Positions 8,312 to 19,260 of a stretch of DNA of 64,000 nt are shown here, in pieces (the first letter of the stretch is position 1; the number at the start of each line of letters is the position of its first letter). Below the pieces are notes generated by a model, which saw only the letters and a list, made by a program, of their open reading frames with translations, ran no database searches and was not told where the DNA came from. The stretch covers positions 124,001 through 188,000 of the forward strand of contig CABIZX010000005.1 of the NCBI GenBank assembly GCA_902363375.1, given 5' to 3'. Source of the DNA: Clostridiaceae bacterium. Lineage in GTDB: Bacteria; Bacillota; Clostridia; Clostridiales; Clostridiaceae. A program made the translations under genes and the position numbers.

Positions 8312-10168
8312 TTATTTATTATACTTTAATCTGTTTAATAGACTTATCGGAAGTGTTGTAATTTCTACAGTATCATCAAATTGTCTAGATAAATTAACCG
8401 GTCTTGGTGTGAGTGTAGGAGGAGCCAATAGATCTTGTTGATGATAGATACCTCTAATAGCATCAAAAACTCCAAGCATATCAAGAATGCCGTAACCCCA
8501 AAATTCATTAGGATATGCCTCGTTTGGTCTTTTTCGAGTTCCTCTAATTAAAAAGGTCTTTATAGTTTCAGAAGACATAGTAGGCATATTTTCATCAGTT
8601 ATGCCCCACTGATACATTAAAGCTATAGCACCAGCTAATACTGCAGTGGCGGCGCTAGAGCCAGAAATAGTTGTAGTAGTATTATTTAAAGAAGTTGTTA
8701 ATACATTTACTCCACCACAGGTTATTTCAGGTTTAATTTTATTTGTTACTGTAAATCCAACGCCAGAATTTGAACCTATAGTGTTGGTATTTTGATTATA
8801 AAATGCAGTTGTAATGGCTGAATTACTAGTAGATGGTATAGTGAGGGTTATAAAATTATCTGGATTTAACAGAGCTGTACCTGGTCTTGATAAGGGCCTT
8901 TGGTCAATCCAAACATTGAATGAGCCATTTACAATATAATCGCCAAATAAGTTTAGGGTCCATATGCCAGTAGCTATATTAGAAAATCTTAAAAACATTA
9001 ATTCATTACCGGATATAATTTCTGGGAAATAATAAGTAACAGTAGTAGTAGTATTCTCATATAGAAAATTAAGTTCGGTATTCTGACCTGGCTTTATAGG
9101 TATTCTAGAAAATACCTGACCACTTGGAGAAGTTATTCCTAAGGACATCTTATCGGGATAGCTGCACCATATAGACACATTTAGGTCATTTTGATTTTCA
9201 CCAACTGATAATTCTACAGATACAGTTTCTCCAGTATTATTTATATAACCAGAGGAGTGAGTTTCAGAATTGCCTTGATTACCAGTACCTACAGCAAAGG
9301 CCACAGTTGAAGCAAAGGAGTAATAATCAATGAGTTGTTCAAGGGCATTAGTACCATCATGTCCACCTAAATTACTACTAATAGGCAAAAATATTACCAT
9401 AGGTCTTTGATACTTGTTACGCTCTTGTAAAAGATAGAGCATAGCTGTAGCAATATCTGTATTAGAATAAATTGGAATAGGTCGCTGTGAGAAGTCTGAT
9501 ATATCAGAAAACTCTCTAACAGGTCTTAGCTTTACTACTATAAAATCAGAGTTAGGAGCGGCACCTCTTACATCATTATAACCTCTTGCGCCTATTATAC
9601 CAGCACATTGGGTACCATGACCGTTGGTATCTCTTTCTGGTACTATAGAATAGGGATCACCACCTTCTCTACTTAAGCGGAGAGCAGCATTTATTTGTTC
9701 TTGAGAGTATACACTACCGTATCCTATATTTTCTGGTGGTATACCACTATTGTCACTTTGATCCCAGATAGATAAAATCCTTGTTGTCTCATCTTCTCTA
9801 GTAAATTCTATATTTAAGTAATCTATACCAGTATCGACAGTACCTATGATTACTCCAGTACCAGTTAAATCAATAGGCTTACCTTCTGTGAATTGAATTA
9901 TATTAGATGTTTCTAAAGGAGATAATTGAGTGAGAATAAATTCATTAGAAGGCTCTATTATATTGATATTCGGAACATTAGAAATTAAGTTTTCATAACC
10001 AACTTCTACAAATATAACTGCCATATAGGGAGTTAGAATTATAACACTAGCTTGTGGAATTGTTGCTATAGAACCAACTACATCTCCACTATAATAAATT
10101 ATATAGCTAGTATGTTGAGATGGATCATATACTTGCTGAGTTATTTCCCTCAAATCATTTAAATTCAT
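8312..10168 (-). CDS. Csp-type subtilisin-like serine protease (second gene of tandem pair)
   Basis: This 618-residue S8 peptidase has a complete triad: Asp112 in GTVDTGIDY, His184 in NGHGTQCAG and Ser505 in SGSSAAT, with oxyanion Asn297 in GTGNQGN. An insertion of about 150 residues between the Asn and Ser motifs matches the jelly-roll domain of clostridial Csp germination proteases. The first 95 residues are a propeptide-like domain. There is no signal peptide, as expected for spore-located Csp proteins. Its GAGGAGG site overlaps the end of the upstream paralogue, whose TAA is three bases before the ATG, so the two are translationally coupled. Whether it processes SleC or another spore protein is not shown. 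Confidence 0.88.
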   Translation of the reverse strand: MNLNDLREITQQVYDPSQHTSYIIYYSGDVVGSIATIPQASVIILTPYMAVIFVEVGYENLISNVPNINIIEPSNEFILTQLSPLETSNIIQFTEGKPIDLTGTGVIIGTVDTGIDYLNIEFTREDETTRILSIWDQSDNSGIPPENIGYGSVYSQEQINAALRLSREGGDPYSIVPERDTNGHGTQCAGIIGARGYNDVRGAAPNSDFIVVKLRPVREFSDISDFSQRPIPIYSNTDIATAMLYLLQERNKYQRPMVIFLPISSNLGGHDGTNALEQLIDYYSFASTVAFAVGTGNQGNSETHSSGYINNTGETVSVELSVGENQNDLNVSIWCSYPDKMSLGITSPSGQVFSRIPIKPGQNTELNFLYENTTTTVTYYFPEIISGNELMFLRFSNIATGIWTLNLFGDYIVNGSFNVWIDQRPLSRPGTALLNPDNFITLTIPSTSNSAITTAFYNQNTNTIGSNSGVGFTVTNKIKPEITCGGVNVLTTSLNNTTTTISGSSAATAVLAGAIALMYQWGITDENMPTMSSETIKTFLIRGTRKRPNEAYPNEFWGYGILDMLGVFDAIRGIYHQQDLLAPPTLTPRPVNLSRQFDDTVEITTLPISLLNRLKYNK

Positions 10169-10171
10169 AAA

Positions 10172-12043
10172 TTAAACCTCCTCAGAAGCGGTTGTTATTC
10201 TTCTATATAATTCATTAGGACTATTGATGTAACATTTATAAGGGAGATGATTTTCTATAGTATTACTATGATTTATAGAATTTCTATATAGGGGAGAAGA
10301 TCTAAGAATTTCAAAGGAGCCTTGTAGATCTAACATACCATAGCCCCATTCAGGATTGGGATATATGTCTCCAGCTCTTTTACTAGTTCCTCTTGTTAAA
10401 TAAGAAATCATAGTAGGACCATAAAGGTTAGGTTCATTTCCTAATACAATACCCCACTGTAGCATAAGTAAAGTAGCACCACATAGGACAGCCCCAGCTA
10501 CCGAACCACCAGAAAGAACGGTATTTTCATTATTTAATCCTGTAGTTAATGCATTAACACCACCTGTAGTTATATTGGGTTTAGTCCTATTATCAGCAGT
10601 AAATCCTCTTCCAGACTCTACGGCTATAGTATTGCTATTCTGATTATAGAAGGATGTAGTCACTGCGTTACGCGCATTGGCAGGAGCTTGTAATGTGACA
10701 TATGGATCAGCATTTAAAACTCTAGTAGTTATTTGGATAATAGGTCTTTGTGGTAACCACATATTATATCCACCGTGAACTATATAGTCGCCTCTAAGCC
10801 TTAATCGCCAAAGGCCTGCTTTAGGATTTTTTATGGTTATATATATAGCTTCATTACCAGTTGCAAATTCGGAAAGATTAAATGTTATATTTATTATACT
10901 ATTTTCAACAGTAAGATTAACTTGTTCGAATTTACCATAAGGTGGCTTAGGTTCAATGGGTTGAACAATTTCGCCGCTAGGAGAAATTATAGATATAGAT
11001 ATCTTATCAGGTCTTTGAGTCCAAAGCATAAGAATTAAATTATCCTCATTTTCAGCTACAATTAACTCAATTAACTCTAGAGAATTACTTTTTAAAAATC
11101 TGCCAGATGCATGTATTAAATTACCAGATTGATTTCCCGTATTAGTAACAAAGATAAGACCCCTTCTAGAAGAAAAAAAGTCGATATCTTGTTCTAAGGA
11201 AGAAAGTCCTTCATGACCACCCCAGTTTGTTCCAGCAGATAATAGAACACTCATAGGTGTTCTTGAAATTAAATTAAAGTCAGCTACAAATTGTATTGCA
11301 AGGTAAATATCAATACCTTCATAAATGAGTAGATCTTTTCTGTCATTGACTCCAATTAATCTAAGATTGCTTGTTTTAGCCTCTTTGAGTTTAACTATTA
11401 AAAACTCACATTCAGGTGCACCACCTATTACATCATTTAATCCTTTAGCACCGATTAAACCAGCCATACTAGTACCATGACCTATTTCATCACGAGAAGG
11501 AACAATATCGTAGGGATTTCCCCCTTGGGTAGAGGAGAGAATGGCTCTATTAATATCCTCGCGTGTATATACGGTTCCAAAGAATGGCGCATTTTCAGTA
11601 GTAGTATTACTTTGAATGGTTTGGTCCCATATAGCTACGATTCTTGTAGTACCATCATCATTTTGAAATTGAGGATTTAAATAATCTATACCTGTATCTA
11701 TAATTGCAGCGATAGTGTTTTCACCTGTAAGGTTTAAAAATCCCTCTCCGTGAAGTTGTGTTATGTTAGCAGCATTTACTGGTTCTATTGCTGATAAAGT
11801 ATAAGGAAAACTAACATCTATATCAAGTATATTTATAAATCTACGAATAAATTCATCATATTTACCAACCTGTATAGAAACTATATATACTGTAGGATTT
11901 ACTCGGTATGCACATGCATAGTCTATGTCTTTAAGTTCATTTATTAGATCCTTATCATATTTAATAAAAAGAGTAATGAAATCTTCACTAAGATAGGCTT
12001 CTTTACATGAATTAATCTCCCTAGATATATTTAAAATATCCAT
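10172..12043 (-). CDS. Csp-type subtilisin-like serine protease (first gene of tandem pair)
   Basis: Read from the ATG at 12043 this is 623 residues. TTG at 12064 and ATG at 12058 are in frame but lack a well-placed ribosome site, and the chosen start aligns with the paralogue downstream. The triad is Asp116 (IIDTGIDYL), His189 (IGHGTSMAG) and Ser514 (SGGSVAG), with Asn304 (TNTGNQSG). The order of propeptide, catalytic core and jelly-roll insertion is the same as in the neighbour, so the pair arose by duplication. All catalytic residues are present, unlike the pseudoproteases CspA and CspC of C. difficile. GGAG lies 15 bases before the ATG, longer than usual. Confidence 0.85.
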   Translation of the reverse strand: MDILNISREINSCKEAYLSEDFITLFIKYDKDLINELKDIDYACAYRVNPTVYIVSIQVGKYDEFIRRFINILDIDVSFPYTLSAIEPVNAANITQLHGEGFLNLTGENTIAAIIDTGIDYLNPQFQNDDGTTRIVAIWDQTIQSNTTTENAPFFGTVYTREDINRAILSSTQGGNPYDIVPSRDEIGHGTSMAGLIGAKGLNDVIGGAPECEFLIVKLKEAKTSNLRLIGVNDRKDLLIYEGIDIYLAIQFVADFNLISRTPMSVLLSAGTNWGGHEGLSSLEQDIDFFSSRRGLIFVTNTGNQSGNLIHASGRFLKSNSLELIELIVAENEDNLILMLWTQRPDKISISIISPSGEIVQPIEPKPPYGKFEQVNLTVENSIINITFNLSEFATGNEAIYITIKNPKAGLWRLRLRGDYIVHGGYNMWLPQRPIIQITTRVLNADPYVTLQAPANARNAVTTSFYNQNSNTIAVESGRGFTADNRTKPNITTGGVNALTTGLNNENTVLSGGSVAGAVLCGATLLMLQWGIVLGNEPNLYGPTMISYLTRGTSKRAGDIYPNPEWGYGMLDLQGSFEILRSSPLYRNSINHSNTIENHLPYKCYINSPNELYRRITTASEEV

Positions 12044-12211
12044 TAATAAAAAACACATCTCCAAAACTTATTTATCTACATATAGTATTCAAAAGGATAT
12101 AAAGTAGTTACAGATTAAATAAATTTAAAATTATCTATATAAAAAATGAATTTGATATAAATAATTTTTTATTTTAGACTTATGATGAATACTGAACATC
12201 ATTATAGTAAC

Positions 12212-12240
12212 AAGACAAAAATATATAAAGGTGTTATAAT
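12212..12240 (+). promoter_or_regulatory. Sigma-A-type promoter for the TtcA-like gene
   Basis: AAGACA (12212-12217), a 17-bp spacer, then TATAAT (12235-12240) with the extended -10 TGT just before it. The gene starts 90 bp downstream. Confidence 0.6.
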
Positions 12241-12329
12241 ATCAAGGTGAGTTTATAGAACAATTTTATAAACTTTCTATGATTGAAGATATAAAAATAT
12301 AGATATTATAAATATATGAGGTGATATAA

Positions 12330-13205
12330 ATGAGTGGTATAGCAGGAGAAGGTTGTGAGATATTAGTACCTTTTAATGAGAGAAAGCCCTTGGAAGAAAT
12401 AGAGAGAAGTTTAATAAAAAAATATAGAAAATCTGTATGGTCAAAGTTTATAAAGGCTGTTAGAGAATATAACTTAGTTGAGGAGGGCGATAGAATAGCT
12501 GTTGGAATATCTGGAGGCAAGGATAGCATAATAATGGCTAAATTATTTCAGGAGTTAAAACGCCATGGACAGGTAAATTTCGAACTAGAATTTATTGCTA
12601 TGGACCCAGGATATCATCCGCAGATTAAGGAATTATTACTAGATAATTGTAAGTACTTAAATATACCTATACACACTTTTGATTCTAAAATATTTGATAT
12701 TATAGATGAAATAGCAAAGGATTATCCATGTTATATGTGTGCTAGAATGAGGAGAGGGGCATTATATTCCGAGGCTGAAAGACTTGGGTGTAATAAACTT
12801 GCTTTAGGTCATCACTTTAATGATGTTATTGAAACAACAATGTTAAATGTACTTTATGGAGGAACTTTCAAAACCATGCTACCTAAGCTTAAGGCAACTA
12901 ACTTTAAAGGATTAGAGCTTATACGTCCTCTTTATTATGTAGAAGAAAGTTACATAGAAAACTTTATACAAAGTAGTGGCATATGGCCGTTAAATTGTGC
13001 ATGCATGGTAGCTGCAAAGAAGATTGGTAACAAGAGACATGAAATAAAAGATATGATTAAAGAAATGAAAAAAACTTTTAAAGATGTAGATAAATCTATA
13101 TTTAAATCTGCGGAGAATGTAAATATGGATGCTATTTTAGGTTGGCAGAAAGATGGAGAGAAACATTCATTTTTAGAAGAGTATGATGGGGAATTTCTAG
13201 ATTAA
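12330..13205 (+). CDS. TtcA-like tRNA thiolation protein (PP-loop ATPase)
   Basis: The 291-residue protein has the PP-loop SGGKDS at 61-66, which binds ATP and adenylates the target base. Cysteines C134-x2-C137 (CYMC) and C223-x-C225 (NCAC) fit the Fe-S/persulphide site of the TtcA/TtuA group. These enzymes put sulphur on tRNA, for example 2-thiocytidine at position 32. GHHFNDVIETT is the family's second signature. The start ATG follows GAGGTGAT. A recognisable promoter lies 90 bp upstream and a bidirectional terminator behind. The family is sure; the exact base modified is not. Confidence 0.85.
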   Translation: MSGIAGEGCEILVPFNERKPLEEIERSLIKKYRKSVWSKFIKAVREYNLVEEGDRIAVGISGGKDSIIMAKLFQELKRHGQVNFELEFIAMDPGYHPQIKELLLDNCKYLNIPIHTFDSKIFDIIDEIAKDYPCYMCARMRRGALYSEAERLGCNKLALGHHFNDVIETTMLNVLYGGTFKTMLPKLKATNFKGLELIRPLYYVEESYIENFIQSSGIWPLNCACMVAAKKIGNKRHEIKDMIKEMKKTFKDVDKSIFKSAENVNMDAILGWQKDGEKHSFLEEYDGEFLD

Positions 13206-13276
13206 ACTCAAGATGGGTTAAGAATCACTTTTTCTAATACTAAGTATTAAATTTTAATTATATATTATCATAAGAA

Positions 13277-13327
13277 AAACCTCTTAATTTGAAGTTAAAA
13301 CTTTAAATTAAGAGGTTTAATATTTTT
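13277..13327. terminator. Bidirectional terminator between the TtcA-like gene and hppA
   Basis: A 14-bp perfect stem, AAACCTCTTAATTT (13277-13290) with AAATTAAGAGGTTT (13305-13318), has A/T tracts on both sides. Confidence 0.85.
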
Positions 13328-13338
13328 ATATCAAGTTT

Positions 13339-15321
13339 TTATAAAAGTCCACCTATTGAAACAAATAGTGAAGCAAAAACTAAAGAAACAATTGTCATAA
13401 GTTTTATTAATATGTTGATTGATGGACCAGATGTATCTTTGAATGGGTCTCCAACGGTATCTCCAACAACAGCAGCTTTATGAGCATCGCTACCTTTACC
13501 ACCGTGAGTACCTTCTTCAATATATTTCTTAGCATTATCCCATGCACCACCAGAGTTAGACATGAAGATAGCAAGCATAACACCTGAAACAAGAGAACCT
13601 ACTAAAAGTCCACCTAAAGCTTCAGTACCAAGTAAGATACCAATTATTAGTGGCATTGCTACAGCCATTATTCCTGGAAGAAGCATTTCCTTTAGTGCTG
13701 CAGCTGTTGAAATTTCAACACATCTTTTATAATCTGGTTTTCCAGTACCTTCTAGAAGACCTGGAATGTTTCTAAATTGATTACGAACTTCAACGATCAT
13801 TTTATTAGCTGTTTTACCAACTGATTGCATTGTAAATGCTGAGAATAAGAATGGAAGCATACCTCCAATTAATAAACCAACAATTACTTTAGGATTTAAG
13901 CAGTCTATTGTAGTTAATCCGACAGCTTGAGAGTAAGAAGCGAATAATGCTAATGCAGTAAGAGCTGCAGAACCAATAGCGAATCCTTTACCCATAGCAG
14001 CAGTAGTATTACCAACAGAGTCTAACTTATCAGTAATCTTACGAACTGATGAATCAAGACCTGACATTTCTGCAATACCACCAGCATTATCTGCAATTGG
14101 ACCATAAGCATCAACAGCAACTGTAATACCAGTAGTTGATAACATTCCAACAGCAGCAAGAGCTATACCGTATAGTCCAGAGAAATAATAAGCTATTAGT
14201 ATAGCAATAGCAATTAATATTATAGGTAGAGCTGTAGATTCCATTCCAACAGCAAGTCCAGATATAATTGTAGTTGCAGAACCAGTTTCAGATTGTTCAG
14301 CAATTTTCTTTACTGATCTATAATCACTTGAAGTATATACTTCTGTTAATTTACCAATTAATAAACCAACTATAATTCCTGAAATGATTGCAAAGAATGG
14401 TAAGAAGTCTCCGAAGAATACTTTGCTAAGTATTGCAGAAGATATAACAACTAATACACTAGCTAAGTAAGTTCCACTATTTAAAGCTTTGTGTGGATTT
14501 TGGTTCTTACTATTATTTACAAGTATAATACCTATTATAGAGCAGAAGATTCCTGCTGCAGATATTATAAGTGGGAAAATAGCTCCATTTACTCCGAAGG
14601 CAATTACACCTAATGTAATTGCAGATATGATAGAACCAACATAAGATTCAAATAAGTCAGCTCCCATACCAGCAACGTCACCAACGTTATCACCAACGTT
14701 ATCTGCAATTACTGCAGGGTTACGAGGATCGTCTTCTGGAATACCAGCCTCTACCTTACCAACGAGGTCAGCACCAACGTCAGCAGCTTTAGTATATATT
14801 CCACCACCAACACGGCCAAAAAGAGCTAGAGTAGATGCTCCTAAGCTAAATCCAGTAAGCACTTCTACATTACCAGTAATAAAATAAACTACACTTACTC
14901 CTAGTAGACCAAGACCTACAACACATAGTCCCATAACAGCTCCACCAGAGAATGCAATTGATAATGCTTTATTCATACCAGAAGTTCTAGCACCCTCAGC
15001 AGTTCTTACGTTAGCCTTAGTTGCTGTATGCATACCAATATAACCTGCCATGGTTGAGAAGAATGCTCCAACTAAGAAGCAAACTGCTGTAACCCAACTT
15101 CCTATTCCGAAACCAATTAACACAAAAATAATAGCACAGAAAATAATTAACACTTTGTACTCTGCTTTTAAGAAAGCAGTAGCACCTTCGCTGATAGCTG
15201 AAGCAATTTCTTTCATTTTATCTGTACCTTCACTACTTTTATTAATTTTTGATAGTAGTAAAAAGGCAGATATTAAGGCAAGCAATCCAGCAGCTACACA
15301 TACGTAGATAAGATTGTTCAT
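13339..15321 (-). CDS. hppA: Membrane-bound ion-pumping pyrophosphatase, K+-dependent type
   Basis: The 660-residue polytopic membrane enzyme couples hydrolysis of pyrophosphate to pumping of H+ or Na+. The substrate-binding stretches are intact: [20 protein letters not shown], then [20 protein letters not shown], and near the C-terminus [31 protein letters not shown] carries Ala at the position where K+-independent enzymes have Lys, so it should need K+. Most clostridial members of that clade pump Na+, but I cannot decide the ion from sequence alone. The ATG follows GGGGGATT. It is monocistronic, with a long AT-rich leader region upstream. Confidence 0.93.
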   Translation of the reverse strand: MNNLIYVCVAAGLLALISAFLLLSKINKSSEGTDKMKEIASAISEGATAFLKAEYKVLIIFCAIIFVLIGFGIGSWVTAVCFLVGAFFSTMAGYIGMHTATKANVRTAEGARTSGMNKALSIAFSGGAVMGLCVVGLGLLGVSVVYFITGNVEVLTGFSLGASTLALFGRVGGGIYTKAADVGADLVGKVEAGIPEDDPRNPAVIADNVGDNVGDVAGMGADLFESYVGSIISAITLGVIAFGVNGAIFPLIISAAGIFCSIIGIILVNNSKNQNPHKALNSGTYLASVLVVISSAILSKVFFGDFLPFFAIISGIIVGLLIGKLTEVYTSSDYRSVKKIAEQSETGSATTIISGLAVGMESTALPIILIAIAILIAYYFSGLYGIALAAVGMLSTTGITVAVDAYGPIADNAGGIAEMSGLDSSVRKITDKLDSVGNTTAAMGKGFAIGSAALTALALFASYSQAVGLTTIDCLNPKVIVGLLIGGMLPFLFSAFTMQSVGKTANKMIVEVRNQFRNIPGLLEGTGKPDYKRCVEISTAAALKEMLLPGIMAVAMPLIIGILLGTEALGGLLVGSLVSGVMLAIFMSNSGGAWDNAKKYIEEGTHGGKGSDAHKAAVVGDTVGDPFKDTSGPSINILIKLMTIVSLVFASLFVSIGGLL

Positions 15322-16008
15322 AATAAAATCCCCCTATAAATTTTTTATAAAATTAATAAAACAACTGAAGCAGTATGTAAAATAAAATAAGAACTTCAAT
15401 TGATTTATTTTTAGTAATGCCGTTATAAATAATACATAATTAGTATTATTTATAGAAAGTTTTATTTAATAAAAATAAATTAGTAGCTTCTATGAAAATA
15501 TAAAATTAAAATGAATCTAATATGATGGGTTTTAATTTGTAATATAAGAGCCACAAATAATAAGGTTTTCAATATTACTTAAAAAGCTTATTAGTACTAA
15601 TAAATGTTATCATCATAATAATTTTATGTCAAATATAAGTTGAATTTTATTTAAATATCTTTGAATATATTAAAAGAAAATATAGAATTATTTTAATATA
15701 CTAAATTGTGATACATTTTATATGTAGAAAGAAAGTATTAATGCCACCTTATAAATATCAATTATCATTAATAATTATGGTTAATTCATATAAAAAGGAC
15801 ACCTTAATATTACTTAGGTAAAATGGAGGAATTTTATGCTTGTAATAAGTATGAAAGATGTATAAATAATTATTTGAAATAAAAGGAAATTAAATACGCA
15901 ATTAGTGAACGTATTAGTATAATTTATGTTAAATGTATTTTCGGTAATACAGGCTTGAATTAATTTAAGGAACTTATATATAAATTTCAAAGATTCAAGT
16001 ATAAAGTA
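15322..16008. other. Long intergenic region upstream of hppA
   Basis: About 690 AT-rich bases without a convincing gene. Apart from an 11-bp inverted repeat near hppA, I see only very short ORFs (9 and 19 codons near 15823-15882), one with a GGAGGA site, and no clear RNA fold. It separates hppA from the lanthipeptide cluster. Confidence 0.5.
15425..15453. repeat. 11-bp inverted repeat upstream of hppA
   Basis: ATAAATAATAC (15425-15435) and GTATTATTTAT (15443-15453) form a perfect inverted repeat with a 7-bp spacer, 104 bp upstream of the hppA start. It could be an operator or a chance product of AT-rich DNA. Confidence 0.4.
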
Positions 16009-16051
16009 TAAAACATCTAATTATACACAAAGTATAAGTTTAGATGTTTTA
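16009..16051 (-). terminator. Terminator of lanB
   Basis: TAAAACATCTAA (16009-16020) pairs with TTAGATGTTTTA (16040-16051), with an inner TTATAC/GTATAA stem. It lies just behind the lanB stop on the minus strand. Confidence 0.7.
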
Positions 16052-16059
16052 TTTATAGT

Positions 16060-19000
16060 TTATTTTAAATTATTTTGTTTATCTTTCCAAAATTGTAATG
16101 ATTGTAGACAATGCCTTGTTAAACACATTACTTTATTTTCAAACTCAAGATTACCATTTAATCTATTGCAAAACATATGAATGATACTTAGCACTATATC
16201 CAATTTACTATTAGTTAAGTTACCAGAGTTATCAACAGAGTTCATTTTTTCAGCAAAAGAATTTAAACTTTTTTTTCTTAATTCTAGTAATTTTATAATA
16301 AGAGAACGATCAGTAAATTCATCTCTAAATGGTAAAGTAATATTAAAATCTGATATTTGCAAATAAAGATTTCTTTTTTTGTTAAACAAGTCCCTATATT
16401 CATTTTTATCATATAAAGTTATGAATATATCTTTCTGAGTATAATAGTCTAGACCTAATTCATTTAATATACTGATTATACCTATAACGGCAATTTCCTC
16501 TAATTCTAGATTTAAAGCATTAGTTCTTATGAGTTTTATAATATTAGAAACAAATATGCTATCATCACAAAATATATTTTCAGCATAATCTATTAGTTGA
16601 TTACCTCCGTAGCGTTCCATTTCTCTAAAATAAGAATCAAAGTCTATTGAATATATTATTTGTTTATTAATCAATTCGTTAAACCATATATTTAATTTAT
16701 CTAATAAATCATTTTTTTTATGCGATTTATTTAATTTTAATCTAAGGCGTAAGCTTCCACCTTTGTCACTATATCTTAAGAAAAAGAATTTTTCGATGTC
16801 ATTATTGCTTTTTAATGTTTCACAGAAAGGTAATAATTCAAATCCTATAAATTCATTTGTTCTATCTCCTAATCCGTATAGTTTCATATATACCCATTCA
16901 CTACCTGGTAGAAAGCATCTATCAGGACTAAATGTCGGAGTATTAGCTCTATTGTTTATATAGTTAGAATTTGTAGAATAGTTTAAAAATATTTTATGGC
17001 TAGGTTGTGAATTTTTATTTAATACCAAAGGAATTATAAATTCAGAAAAGTATTTTCCATCACTTCCTTGTGCAATTAGATTATTTTCCATTTCTAAGGT
17101 TTCAGTAACTATAATTTCTTTAGCATCCTTCTTTAATACTTCAAATAATATATCTAAATGTTCTAAGATATCTAAATTTAATAATAATCGATTATCTGAA
17201 TATGAACTTTCTTTCATAAATATATATTGAGGAATTTTATTATTAGAAATCCATTCGTTTATTTTAGTATGAAAGTTATGTTTATCTACACTTTTATAAT
17301 CAAGATTTAATGCATTTAGAGAAAGTTTCCATTGCTCTGGAAGTAATACTATATTTTTGTATGATATTCTAGGTATATAATTAAGTTCTAAGAAATCATC
17401 ATCTAATAAAAATGAAAATAATTGTTTTGAAGAACAATCTGATATTTCAATTAAGAACTTGGTGATGTCACTGCAGAATATAGGATTAATCATACTCTCA
17501 GATTTGAATTTTATTTTTTTATTCATTGTTTTAGATTTAACAAAAAATCTATCATTATCTATACCTACATATAAATCTGATAACGCTATTGATTTTATAT
17601 CATTAGAATTATTGGTAGAAAGACTAATTTCATATTTTCTATTTGAAGATACAGTAGTTACATTTCCATGTCTGCCATACATTGGAGTTTCATTAATTGT
17701 TACTAGTATTTCATTATCATTTAAGTCTGATTCCATTTCATTTAACTCTTTTAAATAATGAATACTATCATCCAGTAACTCTGAAAATCTTCCAAAGCTT
17801 TTTCCAGCTCCATTAGAACCTATTGTGGGACCTAAACATATTAAAAAATCTCCATTATCAATGTCTGAACAAGAGTTAGCAATTATGTTTGCATATATTT
17901 CCATAGATGAGGGAATCGGTGTAAATCTATTTAATTCGTATTTATCCAATATAGTCTTTAGTTCAAAAGCTTCAATTTTTACTTCATTTATATTTTTCTT
18001 TAAGGCATTTATAATTTTATCATATAAATACTTATTTATAGACTTCCTTTTTCCAACGGAGATATAATAACGAGAATCATGTATATTTTCAATGTTTGCA
18101 TATTTGTCATGAAAACCTAGACCTATATTAGAATCCATAAGCTCCAGTAATGGAACCTCTCTATATATTCCATATTTCTCTTCAAAAGACTGCTTATAAA
18201 CCATGAGACTTTTTTTGCTAGAATCTTCACTAATTAAGTAGAATAAAGATGCAAACTCCTCTATTGACTGCTTAATTTTTTTATTAAGCTTAATATCATT
18301 TTTAGAAACTAATTTCATATCAACTTGAACATAGTCTTTAGTTTCAATAATTAACTTCATTTTAGTTATTAATTTATTATAGATATCTTCCCCTTGTCCA
18401 ACACTTGTTTTATTATATTTTTCAATAAGACCCTTAATTTCTATAAGTTTAATATATATATTAGGGTTAGATTTAAGTTTACTTAAAATATCAAGAATAT
18501 AATTTAGGGGATTAGTATTCACTATAGGAGGTCTTAGTTCGGATATGAGATATTCATTTTCTAATAATTGATATATAAAATTTTTTATTGTGCTATCTTC
18601 CACATCTTTATTTAAGTCTTTTAAATGATTGAATAAATCTATAAACTTTATAGGATTTTCACATAAACTCATTGAATATTTCACCATATTTGAATTCGTA
18701 ATAGAACTTGTTTGGGATCTTGTTTTTTTGTCTGTGACATAATCTCCCATATTACTAATGTATGGTATTTTAAGTCTGGAACCTGTTTCATAAACTATAT
18801 TATTTTTAGTTAGTTTTAATTCTTGCATTATTGACTCATCTTTTTCTATCATTTTAATAACTTTATAACACCATTCCATATCTATTCTAGTACTTTTAAT
18901 AAAATTTTCTTGATTACTTAATTTAATATCAGAGGAATCATCAAAAAAACCTACATTAATTCCTGAAAAAAGACCATATGGAGTAGTTCTTGTACTCATC

Positions 19001-19260
19001 CTTATTAAATATTTGATGAAAGAATCTACGATTTTACTGTTGCATTTATTGTCAATGCATACATTTGAATTTTTCATTGATTCATAGAGTGACAAGCTAG
19101 AAACGTTAATAGCTTCAATGATAATTTTATTACTAAAAAGATTAGTTAATTCATTATAATTTAATTCATTAATTCTGAATAAATTTTTATATAAGTCTAT
19201 TGGGTATAACGGTGTTCTCATCATAAAAAAGTCTGCAGCTTTAAATAATTCTAAATTCAT
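16060..19260 (-). CDS. lanB: Class I lanthipeptide dehydratase LanB (full length)
   Basis: This 1066-residue enzyme should dehydrate Ser and Thr of the precursor peptide using glutamyl-tRNA. The N-terminal glutamylation domain has FMMRTPLYP (Arg15) and IRMSTRTTPYGLFSG (Arg87, Arg91, Thr93), equivalent to NisB R14, R83, R87 and T89, and GSNGAGKSFGRF. The C-terminal elimination domain (about 788-1060) shows FFFLRYSDKGGSLRLRL (Arg829), FREMERYGG and HMFCNRLNG (His1028, equivalent to NisB His961). Both halves are fused, which separates it from split thiopeptide-type LanBs. It faces away from lanA, lanC and lanT, an unusual arrangement. No strong SD precedes the ATG (AGAAGCTG only). Confidence 0.92.
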   Translation of the reverse strand: MNLELFKAADFFMMRTPLYPIDLYKNLFRINELNYNELTNLFSNKIIIEAINVSSLSLYESMKNSNVCIDNKCNSKIVDSFIKYLIRMSTRTTPYGLFSGINVGFFDDSSDIKLSNQENFIKSTRIDMEWCYKVIKMIEKDESIMQELKLTKNNIVYETGSRLKIPYISNMGDYVTDKKTRSQTSSITNSNMVKYSMSLCENPIKFIDLFNHLKDLNKDVEDSTIKNFIYQLLENEYLISELRPPIVNTNPLNYILDILSKLKSNPNIYIKLIEIKGLIEKYNKTSVGQGEDIYNKLITKMKLIIETKDYVQVDMKLVSKNDIKLNKKIKQSIEEFASLFYLISEDSSKKSLMVYKQSFEEKYGIYREVPLLELMDSNIGLGFHDKYANIENIHDSRYYISVGKRKSINKYLYDKIINALKKNINEVKIEAFELKTILDKYELNRFTPIPSSMEIYANIIANSCSDIDNGDFLICLGPTIGSNGAGKSFGRFSELLDDSIHYLKELNEMESDLNDNEILVTINETPMYGRHGNVTTVSSNRKYEISLSTNNSNDIKSIALSDLYVGIDNDRFFVKSKTMNKKIKFKSESMINPIFCSDITKFLIEISDCSSKQLFSFLLDDDFLELNYIPRISYKNIVLLPEQWKLSLNALNLDYKSVDKHNFHTKINEWISNNKIPQYIFMKESSYSDNRLLLNLDILEHLDILFEVLKKDAKEIIVTETLEMENNLIAQGSDGKYFSEFIIPLVLNKNSQPSHKIFLNYSTNSNYINNRANTPTFSPDRCFLPGSEWVYMKLYGLGDRTNEFIGFELLPFCETLKSNNDIEKFFFLRYSDKGGSLRLRLKLNKSHKKNDLLDKLNIWFNELINKQIIYSIDFDSYFREMERYGGNQLIDYAENIFCDDSIFVSNIIKLIRTNALNLELEEIAVIGIISILNELGLDYYTQKDIFITLYDKNEYRDLFNKKRNLYLQISDFNITLPFRDEFTDRSLIIKLLELRKKSLNSFAEKMNSVDNSGNLTNSKLDIVLSIIHMFCNRLNGNLEFENKVMCLTRHCLQSLQFWKDKQNNLK

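Noticed and set aside
8312-12043. Subtilase pair as LanP leader peptidases of the lanthipeptide cluster
   Set aside because: They lie 4 kb away beyond two unrelated genes, have Csp-type insertions and coupled paralogue structure, and no secretion signal; germination role is more likely.
15823-15882. Two very short ORFs (19 and 9 codons) upstream of the lan cluster
   Set aside because: Only one has a ribosome site, and neither has a recognisable peptide feature; too short to call in AT-rich DNA.
16060-19260. LanB as part of a thiopeptide pathway
   Set aside because: Thiopeptide systems split the two dehydratase domains and need cyclodehydratase and pyridine synthase genes; here both domains are fused and LanC is present.
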